A DNA stretch of 64,000 nucleotides. It comes from Actinoplanes sp040639655. Its GTDB lineage: Bacteria; Actinomycetota; Actinomycetes; Mycobacteriales; Micromonosporaceae. The notes beneath the pieces are model-generated. The model was not told the DNA's origin and searched no databases. It was given only the letters and a program-made list of their open reading frames with translations. The translations under genes were made by a program, and so were the position numbers. Positions 8,567 through 15,448 of this stretch are shown here, in pieces; the first letter of the stretch is position 1; each line of letters opens with the position of its first letter. Location: positions 538,168-602,167 of the forward strand of contig NZ_JBFAAI010000002.1 of NCBI RefSeq assembly GCF_040639655.1, in the 5' to 3' direction.

Positions 8567-9361
8567 ATGACTGATTCGGATTGGGTGCCTGCCGGGATCG
8601 ACACGAGCCGTCCGAGTGCCGCCCGGGTGTACGACTACTTCCTGGGCGGCACCCACCATCTGCCGGTGGACCGCGAGCTGGCCGGCCACATCGAGGCGAT
8701 GACCCCGGACATCGGCGCGACGATGCGGGCCAACCGGGCATTCCTGCAGCGGGCGGTGCGGTTTCTGGCCGGGGCCGGTGTGCGGCAGTTCCTCGACATC
8801 GGCTCCGGCATCCCGGCGACCGGGAATGTGCACGAGATCGCGCGGGTGGAGGCCCCGGGCTCGGTGGTCGTCTACGTCGACGTGGATCCGGTGGCGGTCG
8901 AGCACAGCCGGGCGATCCTGGCCGGCGTGGAGCGTACCGGCGTGGTGCTGGCCGACGCACGGGACACGGGCACCATCGTGGCGGAAGCCGCCGGCCTGAT
9001 CGATTTCGGGCAGCCGGTGGCCGTACTCCTCGCCGGGGTTCTGCATTTCGTTCCGGACGACGACGATCCGGCCGGTCTGGTGGCCGCGTTGCGTGACGTC
9101 ACCTCGCCGGGCTCGTACCTGGTGATCTCGCATGCGACGGCGGACGGGCAGCCGCCCGAGGTGGTCGAGGCGCAGAAGCTGTCGTCGCGCACCGGCACCG
9201 GGATCGTCCTGCGGTCGCATGCCGAGATCGCGTCGTGGTTCGACGGGTTCCCGCTGGTGGAGCCGGGTCTCGTGCACATCCCGCTGTGGCGTCCCGGGGC
9301 GGGCGAGACGGTCGATCGCCCGGAACGTTTCGGCGCGTACGCGGGGGTCGGCACCGCCTGA
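8567..9361 (+). CDS. SAM-dependent methyltransferase, DUF574/SAV2177 family
   Basis: A 264-residue protein of the actinomycete-specific Methyltransf_19 (DUF574) family. The N-terminal signature (RPSAARVYDYFLGGTHH, residues 15-31, then DRE) is diagnostic. The SAM-binding loop reads FLDIGSGIP and the acidic strand-end motif is YVDVDPVAVEHS. The small-molecule or protein substrate is not known for the family. The ATG at 8567 was chosen because homologues begin just before the SRPS/RPSAARVYDY motif. An in-frame TTG at 8522 lies inside the upstream hairpin and is unlikely. The next gene is convergent. Confidence 0.88.
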   Translation: MTDSDWVPAGIDTSRPSAARVYDYFLGGTHHLPVDRELAGHIEAMTPDIGATMRANRAFLQRAVRFLAGAGVRQFLDIGSGIPATGNVHEIARVEAPGSVVVYVDVDPVAVEHSRAILAGVERTGVVLADARDTGTIVAEAAGLIDFGQPVAVLLAGVLHFVPDDDDPAGLVAALRDVTSPGSYLVISHATADGQPPEVVEAQKLSSRTGTGIVLRSHAEIASWFDGFPLVEPGLVHIPLWRPGAGETVDRPERFGAYAGVGTA

Positions 9362-9365
9362 GAAG

Positions 9366-9424
9366 GCGACCCGCGAAGGGGCCCGCGCCGCATTTGAAAG
9401 CGACCCGCGAAGGGCCCGGCGCCG
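9366..9424. repeat. Two direct repeats of 25 bp, 34-bp period
   Basis: Copies at 9366-9390 and 9400-9424 share GCGACCCGCGAAGGG and a following GC-rich tail. They fill most of the gap between the convergent methyltransferase and TetR genes. No function is evident; one of several direct-repeat pairs placed downstream of genes in this window. Confidence 0.85.
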
Positions 9425-9436
9425 ACTGAAAGGAGC

Positions 9437-10147
9437 CTACGAGGAGGGCCTGCCGGGGGTCGGAGCCGCCTGAACGAGAGCGTCGATCAGCTTGTCGATG
9501 GTCCCCGGGAAGGCCGAGTTGTACATCGACGGCAGGTGCTCACGCACCAGGTGCACGTTGGGGTAACCGTCGGCGGGCAGTGCGGTGTAGACCCGGGACC
9601 ACGCCTCCTGCTCGGCCGCCTCCTGCTCCGGGGTCAGCTCGGCGGCGTCGACGGCGGCGACCGCCAGCACGGTGTCGACGAAGTCGCGGTAGTGGCGGAC
9701 CGCGTCGGCGGGGGCGAATCCGGCGCTCAGCATGATGCCGATGCCGGTGTCGACGACCCGCATCTCGTGCGGGCCGGCGGTGACCCGGATCGCCCGCAGA
9801 TGTGCGAGGCGCGGGTGCAGCCGCATCGACCGGCGCAGCGACGCGGCCAGGTCGCGCAGTGAGTCGGCCCAGTGCTCGCGCGGTACGAACTCGGCGAACG
9901 CGTCGCCGATGAGCCGGTCGGCAAGCGCGAGCAGCAGCGCGTCCATGTCGCGGAAGTAACGGTAGACGGCGGTCGGATCGGCCCCGAGCTCGGCACCGAG
10001 GCGGCGCACGCTCAGTTTGTCGCCGCCGGGCGCGTCGATCAGGCGCAGAGCTGTGTCGACGATCATGTCCGCGGTCAGCACGACCCCGGTGCGGGTTTTC
10101 CGGCGTCGGGCGCCCACGCTGCGCACACGTTCCACTCCAGGCACCAC
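9437..10147 (-). CDS. TetR-family regulator (TetR_C-type)
   Basis: A 236-residue repressor with the HTH at about residues 25-70 (IVDTALRLIDAPGGDKLSVRRLGAELGADPTAVYRYFRD) and a C-terminal region like the tetracycline-repressor group. The start is a GTG; several nearby GTG codons make the exact start uncertain. The 10-bp-arm palindrome at 10164-10187 lies directly upstream, between this gene and the divergent FAD oxidoreductase, so autoregulation and control of that oxidoreductase are likely. Confidence 0.88.
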   Translation of the reverse strand: MVPGVERVRSVGARRRKTRTGVVLTADMIVDTALRLIDAPGGDKLSVRRLGAELGADPTAVYRYFRDMDALLLALADRLIGDAFAEFVPREHWADSLRDLAASLRRSMRLHPRLAHLRAIRVTAGPHEMRVVDTGIGIMLSAGFAPADAVRHYRDFVDTVLAVAAVDAAELTPEQEAAEQEAWSRVYTALPADGYPNVHLVREHLPSMYNSAFPGTIDKLIDALVQAAPTPGRPSS

Positions 10148-10163
10148 ACCACCCTAGGCCCCT

Positions 10164-10187
10164 CTTATGTCAACGCATTGACATAAG
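10164..10187. promoter_or_regulatory. Perfect palindromic operator for the divergent TetR/FAD-oxidoreductase pair
   Basis: CTTATGTCAA at 10164-10173 and TTGACATAAG at 10178-10187 are exact inverted copies with a CGCA centre. The right arm contains TTGACA, a possible -35 hexamer toward the oxidoreductase at 10272, so a bound repressor would block the promoter. This is the cleanest operator in the window. Confidence 0.8.
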
Positions 10188-10271
10188 CGTACCGCGAGCG
10201 GTTTCATCTGTTCACGAGATCTCCACCGGCCGACACCCGCGGAGACCTCGAGAGAGTTGAAAGGACTCACC

Positions 10272-11696
10272 ATGGCGGCCACACCCCCCGCTTATGATCT
10301 GGCCATCCGCACCGACGAGCAGCGCATCCGCAAGGCTCTGGCCGGCGCTGCCCGCACCCCGTTCTGGCTGGAGGACCCGGGTCGGCCGGCCCCCCAGCCG
10401 GCGCTGAACGGCTCGACCGACGCCGACCTGCTGGTCATCGGTGGCGGCTACTGCGGGCTGTGGACGGCCCTGATCGCCAAGGAGTCGAACCCGGCGCTCG
10501 ACGTCGTGCTGGTCGAGGGCAACGAGATCGCCTGGGCCGCGAGCGGGCGCAACGGCGGCTTCGTCGAGGCCAGCCTCACCCACGGCACCGAGAACGGGCG
10601 CCGGCACTTCGCCGACGAGCTGCCCATCCTCGACGCCCTGGCCGCGGAGAACTTCGCCGGCTTCGAGGCCGCGCTGACCCGGCACGGCATCGACGCCGAG
10701 TTCCAGAAGGAGGGCGTCCTCGCCGTCGCGACCGAGCCGCACCAGGTCGACGAGCTGCGCGCCGCGGTCAGCGGCAGCACCACGTTCTACGACCGGGAGG
10801 CGCTGGGCGCGCTGGTGAAGTCGCCGCTCTACCGAGCCGGGCTGATGCAGCACGAGGGCGCCGCCCTGGTGCACCCGGCCAAGCTGGCCTGGGGCCTCAA
10901 GGCCGCCTGCCTGCGGCTCGGCGTGCGGATCTACGAGAACACCCCGGTCACCGACATCAAGGACCAGGGCAACACGGTACGCGCGGCGACCTGGGCCGGC
11001 AGCGTGCGCGCGGGCAAGGTCGCGCTGGCCACGAACGGCTTCCCGTCGCTGCTCAAGCGCAACCGGCTGCTGACCGTGCCGGTCTACGACTACGTGCTGA
11101 TGACCGAGCCGCTGACCGACGAGCAGGTGGCCGCGATCGGCTGGACGAAGCGGTTCGGCATCTCGGACACGTCGCGGCAGTTCCACTACTACCGGATGAC
11201 GTCGGACAACCGGATCCTGTGGGGCGGCTACGACGTCGTCTATCACAAGGGTGGCGCGATCCGGCCCGAGCACGACCAGAACCCGGAGACGTTCGCCCGG
11301 CTCGCCGACCACTTCATGCGCACCTTCCCGCAGCTCGGTGACGTGCGGTTCAGCCACGCCTGGGGCGGCATGATCGACATGTGCACCCAGCTGGCCGCGT
11401 TCCAGGGGCGGGCGATGGGCGGCAAGGTCGCCTACAGCAGCGGTTTCACCGGCCTCGGTGTCGCCGCCACCCGGTACGGCGCGACCGTGATGCTCGACCT
11501 GCTCGACGGCCGGGACACCGTCCGTACCCGGGTGAAGATGGCGAAGCGGAAACCACTGCCGATCCCGCCGGAGCCGGTGCTCTACCCGGCCGTGCAGGTG
11601 ATCCGGAACGCGATCGCCCGCGCCGACCGCAACGGCGGCCGGGACGGTTTCATCCTGAGGGCGGCGAACGCCGTCGGTTTCTCCTTCGACTCCTGA
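10272..11696 (+). CDS. FAD-dependent oxidoreductase, DAO (glycine/D-amino-acid oxidase-like) family
   Basis: A 474-residue flavoenzyme. The Rossmann dinucleotide motif VIGGGYCGLWTA is near residue 58, followed by the acidic strand end VLVEG and the DAO-family AWAASGRNGGF segment. A C-terminal FTGLGVAATRYGATV motif closes the FAD site. It would oxidise an amine or amino acid with O2 or another acceptor; the substrate is unknown. The ATG at 10272 is preceded by GAAAGGA. It diverges from the TetR gene at 9437, with a perfect operator between them, so its expression is probably ligand-induced. Confidence 0.88.
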   Translation: MAATPPAYDLAIRTDEQRIRKALAGAARTPFWLEDPGRPAPQPALNGSTDADLLVIGGGYCGLWTALIAKESNPALDVVLVEGNEIAWAASGRNGGFVEASLTHGTENGRRHFADELPILDALAAENFAGFEAALTRHGIDAEFQKEGVLAVATEPHQVDELRAAVSGSTTFYDREALGALVKSPLYRAGLMQHEGAALVHPAKLAWGLKAACLRLGVRIYENTPVTDIKDQGNTVRAATWAGSVRAGKVALATNGFPSLLKRNRLLTVPVYDYVLMTEPLTDEQVAAIGWTKRFGISDTSRQFHYYRMTSDNRILWGGYDVVYHKGGAIRPEHDQNPETFARLADHFMRTFPQLGDVRFSHAWGGMIDMCTQLAAFQGRAMGGKVAYSSGFTGLGVAATRYGATVMLDLLDGRDTVRTRVKMAKRKPLPIPPEPVLYPAVQVIRNAIARADRNGGRDGFILRAANAVGFSFDS

Positions 11697-11701
11697 CCCG
11701 T

Positions 11702-11737
11702 CAGGTGGGCCGGCCCGTCGGCAGGCCGGTCCACCTG
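11702..11737 (+). terminator. Strong hairpin after the FAD oxidoreductase
   Basis: CAGGTGGGCCGGCC (11702-11715) and GGCCGGTCCACCTG (11724-11737) pair at 13 of 14 positions with an 8-nt loop, starting 6 bp after the stop codon. No U tract follows, as is common in actinomycete terminators. Confidence 0.65.
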
Positions 11738-11807
11738 CCCGTCAGGAGGGCGGTTCACCTGCCCGTCAGGAGGCCGGTTCACCTGCCCGTCAGGGAGCCG
11801 GTTCACC
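11728..11807. repeat. 24-bp tandem repeat, three copies plus a partial
   Basis: Units at 11728-11751, 11752-11775 and 11776-11799 follow the pattern GGTTCACCTGCCCGTCAGGA plus 4 nt; a fourth begins at 11800. The first unit overlaps the right arm of the terminator hairpin, and the last reaches the stop of the small convergent gene. Confidence 0.9.
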
Positions 11808-12024
11808 CCGCCCGGAAGCTGGGCTCGACCTCGCGCACGCAGTGTTCCGCGTCCTCGGCCGACACGCCCTGCGCGGTCAGTGCCGCCATCGCCTCGGCCG
11901 GCCGCGCACCGCCGTCCACCACGCTGATCCCGCCGCCACTGCCGCGCACCAGATGGATCCGGTACCGCGCCCCGGTCCACTCCACGCGCACCGCGGTGAT
12001 CGGTCCCTCTGCTGGATAACCCAT
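11803..12024 (-). CDS. Small hypothetical protein (73 aa)
   Basis: Not assigned to a family. The ATG at 12024 is preceded by AGGA. The protein has an N-terminal beta-rich half (TAVRVEWTGARYRIHLVRG) and a C-terminal acidic part with one Cys. Its 3' end touches the 24-bp tandem repeats. Codon bias looks like that of the neighbours. The short length and lack of recognised motif keep confidence moderate. Confidence 0.6.
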   Translation of the reverse strand: MGYPAEGPITAVRVEWTGARYRIHLVRGSGGGISVVDGGARPAEAMAALTAQGVSAEDAEHCVREVEPSFRAG

Positions 12025-12098
12025 GGTGATGATCCTAGGGACCCGGCCCGCGATCATCCGCACCGAGTCACCCCGGTGAGCCGATCGTCTCCTCGCCC

Positions 12099-12740
12099 CT
12101 ACTCCTCGAGCAGTGCGTCGAGAAGACCACGCAGCGTCCGTTCGAACAGATCCTCGCGGGGCGCTCCCGGTTGTGCGAACGAGGCGACCAGATGCGGGTA
12201 CGGGGTGAGGTCGAGCCCGGTGAACGCGGGCGGCGGCCCGGACCGCTCGTTGCGGGCGAACAACGTGACCACCCCGGTCATCAGTGCCAGTGCCTCGAAC
12301 TTGGCGGCGCTCGCGCAGCGCACCGGCGTGAGGACCCGCAGGCAGTGGTCGAAGAAGGCCAGACCCTCCGGGCCGATGCCGGTCGCGCGGCCGAGCAGCT
12401 CGATCAGCCATGGGTGCCGCCGATAGAGGCCCAGCTGCCGCCCGGCGAGTTCCAGCAGCGAGGCGATCGGATCCGGCCCCGGTTCGGGATAGGGACGCAA
12501 CTCGGCGACCACCCGGTCGGTCATCAGGTCGAGCAGATCGTCGCGGGACGACAGATAGCGGTAGAGGGTGCCCGCCCCGGTGCCGAGGGCGGCCGCCACG
12601 GCCCGCATCGAGACGGCGGCCAGACCCTCGCTGCCGGCGAGCTCGACGGCAGCGGCCACGATCTCGTCGCGACTGTGGGTGGGCTGGGGTCCACGGCTGC
12701 CGCGCTCGGGCCTTGACCAGATCGGGGGTGCGTCACTCAC
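12099..12740 (-). CDS. TetR-family regulator
   Basis: A 213-residue repressor starting at the GTG ending at 12740. The HTH is at about residues 23-68 (EIVAAAVELAGSEGLAAVSMRAVAAALGTGAGTLYRYLSSRDDLL), with a TetR_C-type ligand domain after it. It is divergent from the alpha/beta hydrolase at 12819. The near-perfect palindrome at 12753-12777 between them is the likely operator for both promoters. Confidence 0.9.
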   Translation of the reverse strand: MSDAPPIWSRPERGSRGPQPTHSRDEIVAAAVELAGSEGLAAVSMRAVAAALGTGAGTLYRYLSSRDDLLDLMTDRVVAELRPYPEPGPDPIASLLELAGRQLGLYRRHPWLIELLGRATGIGPEGLAFFDHCLRVLTPVRCASAAKFEALALMTGVVTLFARNERSGPPPAFTGLDLTPYPHLVASFAQPGAPREDLFERTLRGLLDALLEE

Positions 12741-12752
12741 CTGCACTACTGT

Positions 12753-12777
12753 AAACTGCGAACAGCGTTCGCGGTTT
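12753..12777. promoter_or_regulatory. Palindromic TetR operator (11-bp arms, one mismatch)
   Basis: AAACTGCGAAC at 12753-12763 and GTTCGCGGTTT at 12767-12777 are inverted copies apart from one position, with an AGC spacer. It lies 12 bp from the TetR start codon and 41 bp before the hydrolase start. Confidence 0.75.
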
Positions 12778-12818
12778 TCTGCAACTGCGGCACGCTTCTT
12801 CCGACGGGAGGTACCGAG

Positions 12819-13625
12819 ATGATCGAGGCCAGAGACGGCGCGAGAATCCGTCTGCACACCACCGGCGCCGGGCCGGACCTCGTGGTGGTGCACGGCGGCG
12901 GCGTGACCATCGACATCTACCGGAGGCTGGCCGCCAGGCTCGCCGGCCGATTCACCGTCCACCTCTACAACCGGCGAGGCCGGGCCGACGCGCCACCGCG
13001 CAGCGAGCCCTACTCCATGCAGGAGGACATCGACGACCTGGCCGCGGTGCTGGCGCACACCGGAGCGGGCAACGTGCTCGGCCACAGCGGCGGCGCGGTC
13101 GTCGCACTGGAGGCGGCCCGGCAGCAGGTGCCGATGCGCCGGCTCGCCGTCTATGACGCGCCGCTGCAGGTCGACGGGCTGTTCCCGACCGGCTGGCTGC
13201 CGGGCGCACGGGCGGCCGCACAGGCCGGGGACACGGCACGGGCCCTGGCACTGACCGGCGCCGGCCTCAACACGCAGTCGGTGGCGGGCAAACTGCCGGT
13301 CGGTGTCCAGGTGGCGATCACCAAGTTGTTCCTGCGCACGCCGATCGGGCGGATGATGGGCGATCTCGTCGCCATGACCCTGGACGAGTCGCAAGCGATC
13401 CACGAGCACAGCGGGCCCGCCTCCCGGTGGGCCGGCATCACCGCCGAACTGCTGCTGGTGTGCGGATCGGGTGGCCCGCCGTACTACCCGAAGATCAACG
13501 CGGCGCTCGCCGCGGTCGTCCCCGGCGCCCGCACCCTCGAGATCCGGGGCAGCGGGCACGACGGCCTGGCCCGGGCCGATCCACGACTCGTCGAGCCGTT
13601 CGCCGAGTTCTTCGCCCGGCCCTGA
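12819..13625 (+). CDS. Alpha/beta-hydrolase
   Basis: A 268-residue serine hydrolase. The oxyanion segment VVVHGGGV is near residue 25, the nucleophile elbow GHSGGA near 90, and the likely catalytic His is in GSGHDGL near 250. The ATG at 12819 follows GGGAGG at a good distance. Substrate unknown; the divergent TetR with a shared palindrome suggests a xenobiotic-type inducible hydrolase. The stop codon lies inside the first copy of a 25-bp direct repeat. Confidence 0.9.
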   Translation: MIEARDGARIRLHTTGAGPDLVVVHGGGVTIDIYRRLAARLAGRFTVHLYNRRGRADAPPRSEPYSMQEDIDDLAAVLAHTGAGNVLGHSGGAVVALEAARQQVPMRRLAVYDAPLQVDGLFPTGWLPGARAAAQAGDTARALALTGAGLNTQSVAGKLPVGVQVAITKLFLRTPIGRMMGDLVAMTLDESQAIHEHSGPASRWAGITAELLLVCGSGGPPYYPKINAALAAVVPGARTLEIRGSGHDGLARADPRLVEPFAEFFARP

Positions 13626-13669
13626 ACCGTACGGCGAAGCACGGCCCTGAACCGTCCGGCGAAGCGAGG
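13620..13669. repeat. 25-bp tandem repeat overlapping the hydrolase stop codon
   Basis: Copies at 13620-13644 and 13645-13669 differ at two or three positions (CCCTGAACCGT-A/C-CGGCGAAGC). A weaker third copy follows to about 13698. The first copy contains the hydrolase stop codon. Confidence 0.85.
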
Positions 13670-13698
13670 CCCAACGACACCCTCCGACGAAGCGCGGG

Positions 13699-14187
13699 CT
13701 AACGGCCCTTCGCGGCTGCGGAGGCGGCGGCGGTCCAGTCGTCGCCGACACAGCCCTCCTCGTAATCCCACCAACCGTCACGGGCGCCGGCCCGGAGAAC
13801 CCGCTGGACGCCGGCCAGGTCGGCGCCCGGCGGCACCTCGAGGGCGACCAGGCCGTACTGCTGGATGCCCTCACCGGTGACGCCGAACGGCTCGAACGCG
13901 TCCAGCACCCGCTGGCGGGAACCGCGCAGCGGGCCGCTGCGGAGCGGCGCGACCCGGATCGTGCAGTTGCCGGACCACTCGACGTGCTCGATCGCCCAGA
14001 GCACGCCGTCCGCGTCCGGTCGTACCCGCACCAGGTCACCGCTGGCGATGCCCCGCACGAACCAGGGGACGTTGGTCAGGCGTACCACGTCGCCGGAGAC
14101 GGTGTCGGCCCACAGGCTCTCCACGTCGACCGGTGGCCAGTCGGCAGCGTCGCGGGGCAGGTCGAAGTGCACCTTGACGCTCCCCAT
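13699..14187 (-). CDS. DUF4265 domain-containing protein
   Basis: A 162-residue protein matching the DUF4265 pattern: an N-terminal VKVHFDLPRDAADWPPVDVESLWA, a central LTNVPWFVRGIASGDLVRV, and a C-terminal WDYEEGC. Homologues are widespread in actinomycetes, often as immunity-like or accessory proteins, but no activity is established. The ATG at 14187 starts the conserved segment. It is a single gene between a convergent hydrolase and a co-directional GNAT. Confidence 0.75.
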   Translation of the reverse strand: MGSVKVHFDLPRDAADWPPVDVESLWADTVSGDVVRLTNVPWFVRGIASGDLVRVRPDADGVLWAIEHVEWSGNCTIRVAPLRSGPLRGSRQRVLDAFEPFGVTGEGIQQYGLVALEVPPGADLAGVQRVLRAGARDGWWDYEEGCVGDDWTAAASAAAKGR

Positions 14188-14263
14188 CAGGTGCCTCGTC
14201 CGCTCATCGCCATCCCCGTCCGGCCCGGGTCACGTCCCTGAGGTGACGTAGTCTCCCAGAAGA

Positions 14264-14827
14264 TCAGCCCGCACCGCCCTCGGGCGTGCGTGCGAACCAT
14301 TCCGCACGGGTGATCGCATACTCCACCTCACCCTCCTCCGAGCCGGGGATGGGCGGGTAATCAGGGAAGAACGTGCGCTGGTAACGGAGACCGGCCTTCT
14401 CCATGACGGCCCGGGAACCGGCGTTGACGGTCATCGTCTGAGCGACGATCCGTTCCTGGCCGGCCGTCTCGAAGCCGTGCCGCAGCAGTTCCCGGGAGGC
14501 CTCGCTGGCGTAGCCCTTGCGCCACTGGCTCCGGGCGAGCCGGTAACCGAGTTCGGCGGCCGACGGCTCGTCCAGGGGCGGAAGCATCATCAGACCGACG
14601 AAGTCACCGGCCCGGTCGGACGCCATCCAGTAACCGAGGCCGTCCACCCGGCGCCCCAGCTCCATCCGCCGCCGGTGTGACTCCATCACCTCGTCGCGGG
14701 TGCGGGTCCGGCCGTACAGGTAGCGCAGCACCTCGGGGTCGGAGTCGAGCTCCATCTCCAGCTCCAGGTGCTCGTCGGCGAGCGGTACGAGGAGCAGCCG
14801 TTCGGTGTGCAAGATCGGTTGCGGCAT
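14264..14827 (-). CDS. GNAT-family N-acetyltransferase (RimJ/RimL-like)
   Basis: A 187-residue acetyltransferase. The N-terminal TERLLLVPLADEHLE is typical of the Acetyltransf_3 group. The acetyl-CoA-binding motif A region reads LGYRLARSQWRKGYASEASRELLRHGFE near residues 90-120, with NAGSRAVMEKAGLRYQRTF as motif B. Acceptor unknown. Confidence 0.88.
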   Translation of the reverse strand: MPQPILHTERLLLVPLADEHLELEMELDSDPEVLRYLYGRTRTRDEVMESHRRRMELGRRVDGLGYWMASDRAGDFVGLMMLPPLDEPSAAELGYRLARSQWRKGYASEASRELLRHGFETAGQERIVAQTMTVNAGSRAVMEKAGLRYQRTFFPDYPPIPGSEEGEVEYAITRAEWFARTPEGGAG

Positions 14828-14932
14828 CCGCCCACGATCACACAGCGGGCGCCGGTCCCGCGACGGATAAAAGCCGGGAGCCGGTCCGGGACACGATGGG
14901 CGTGTCCCGGCCCTGCTCCCGTCACGCCCGCG

Positions 14933-15448
14933 TCAAGCGTCGCAGGCGATTCCGTTGCGCTCCGGATCCAGCTTCTGACGGTCCTGCCCGACCACCTTGA
15001 GGTCTTCGAAGCCGTGTTCGCGCAGCCAAACGCACTTGTCGGTGACACCCGCCGGGAACCGCACCGGGACGCAAGTAGCGATGGTGCCGTAGTTGCGGTC
15101 GCAGCCGTCGACGGCCGGCGGCACCTTCACGGGGGCCGTCGGCTTGCGTTTCGGCTTCTGGCGGGGGATGCCGGGCTGGCCCGCGAACGTCTGCACGAAC
15201 GGCGCCGGGGTCGCCTGCCGGGCCGGCTTCGCCACCCTTGCGGCCCGTTCCGGGGTCTTGCCGGCGGTGGCCTCCTTGTCGGCGACCGGACCGCGGGCGC
15301 TTGGCGACACGGTGGGCAGAACCCCGCGCGCGGCGACCGAGGTGGTCCGGACCGTCCCTGGATCAGGGGAGTCGAGCGCGACCCAGCTGACTCCGGCGGT
15401 GACGGCCACCGCGGCCAGGACCAGCGCGGCGAGACGTGTACGGCTCAT
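14933..15448 (-). CDS. Secreted or anchored excalibur-domain protein
   Basis: A 171-residue protein. Residues 1-25 form a signal peptide or anchor (LAALVLAAVAVTAGVSWVAL). A long Pro/Ala/Lys-rich extracellular stalk follows, then two Cys (residues 116 and 126), and a C-terminal excalibur motif (CVWLREHGFEDL...LDPERNGIACDA), a family thought to bind Ca2+ with extracellular roles. Its ATG overlaps the TGA of the copper radical oxidase gene by 4 bp, so it is the last member of the five-gene glycan operon. A role at the wall together with that system is inference from the coupling. Confidence 0.8.
   Translation of the reverse strand: MSRTRLAALVLAAVAVTAGVSWVALDSPDPGTVRTTSVAARGVLPTVSPSARGPVADKEATAGKTPERAARVAKPARQATPAPFVQTFAGQPGIPRQKPKRKPTAPVKVPPAVDGCDRNYGTIATCVPVRFPAGVTDKCVWLREHGFEDLKVVGQDRQKLDPERNGIACDA

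Noticed and set aside
11728..11807. CRISPR array
   Set aside because: Repeats are directly adjacent with a 24-bp period and no spacers, and no cas gene is present.
12099..14039. A 646-residue protein combining the TetR with upstream sequence
   Set aside because: The upstream part is antisense of the alpha/beta-hydrolase. The GTG at 12740 right before the HTH region is the sensible start.
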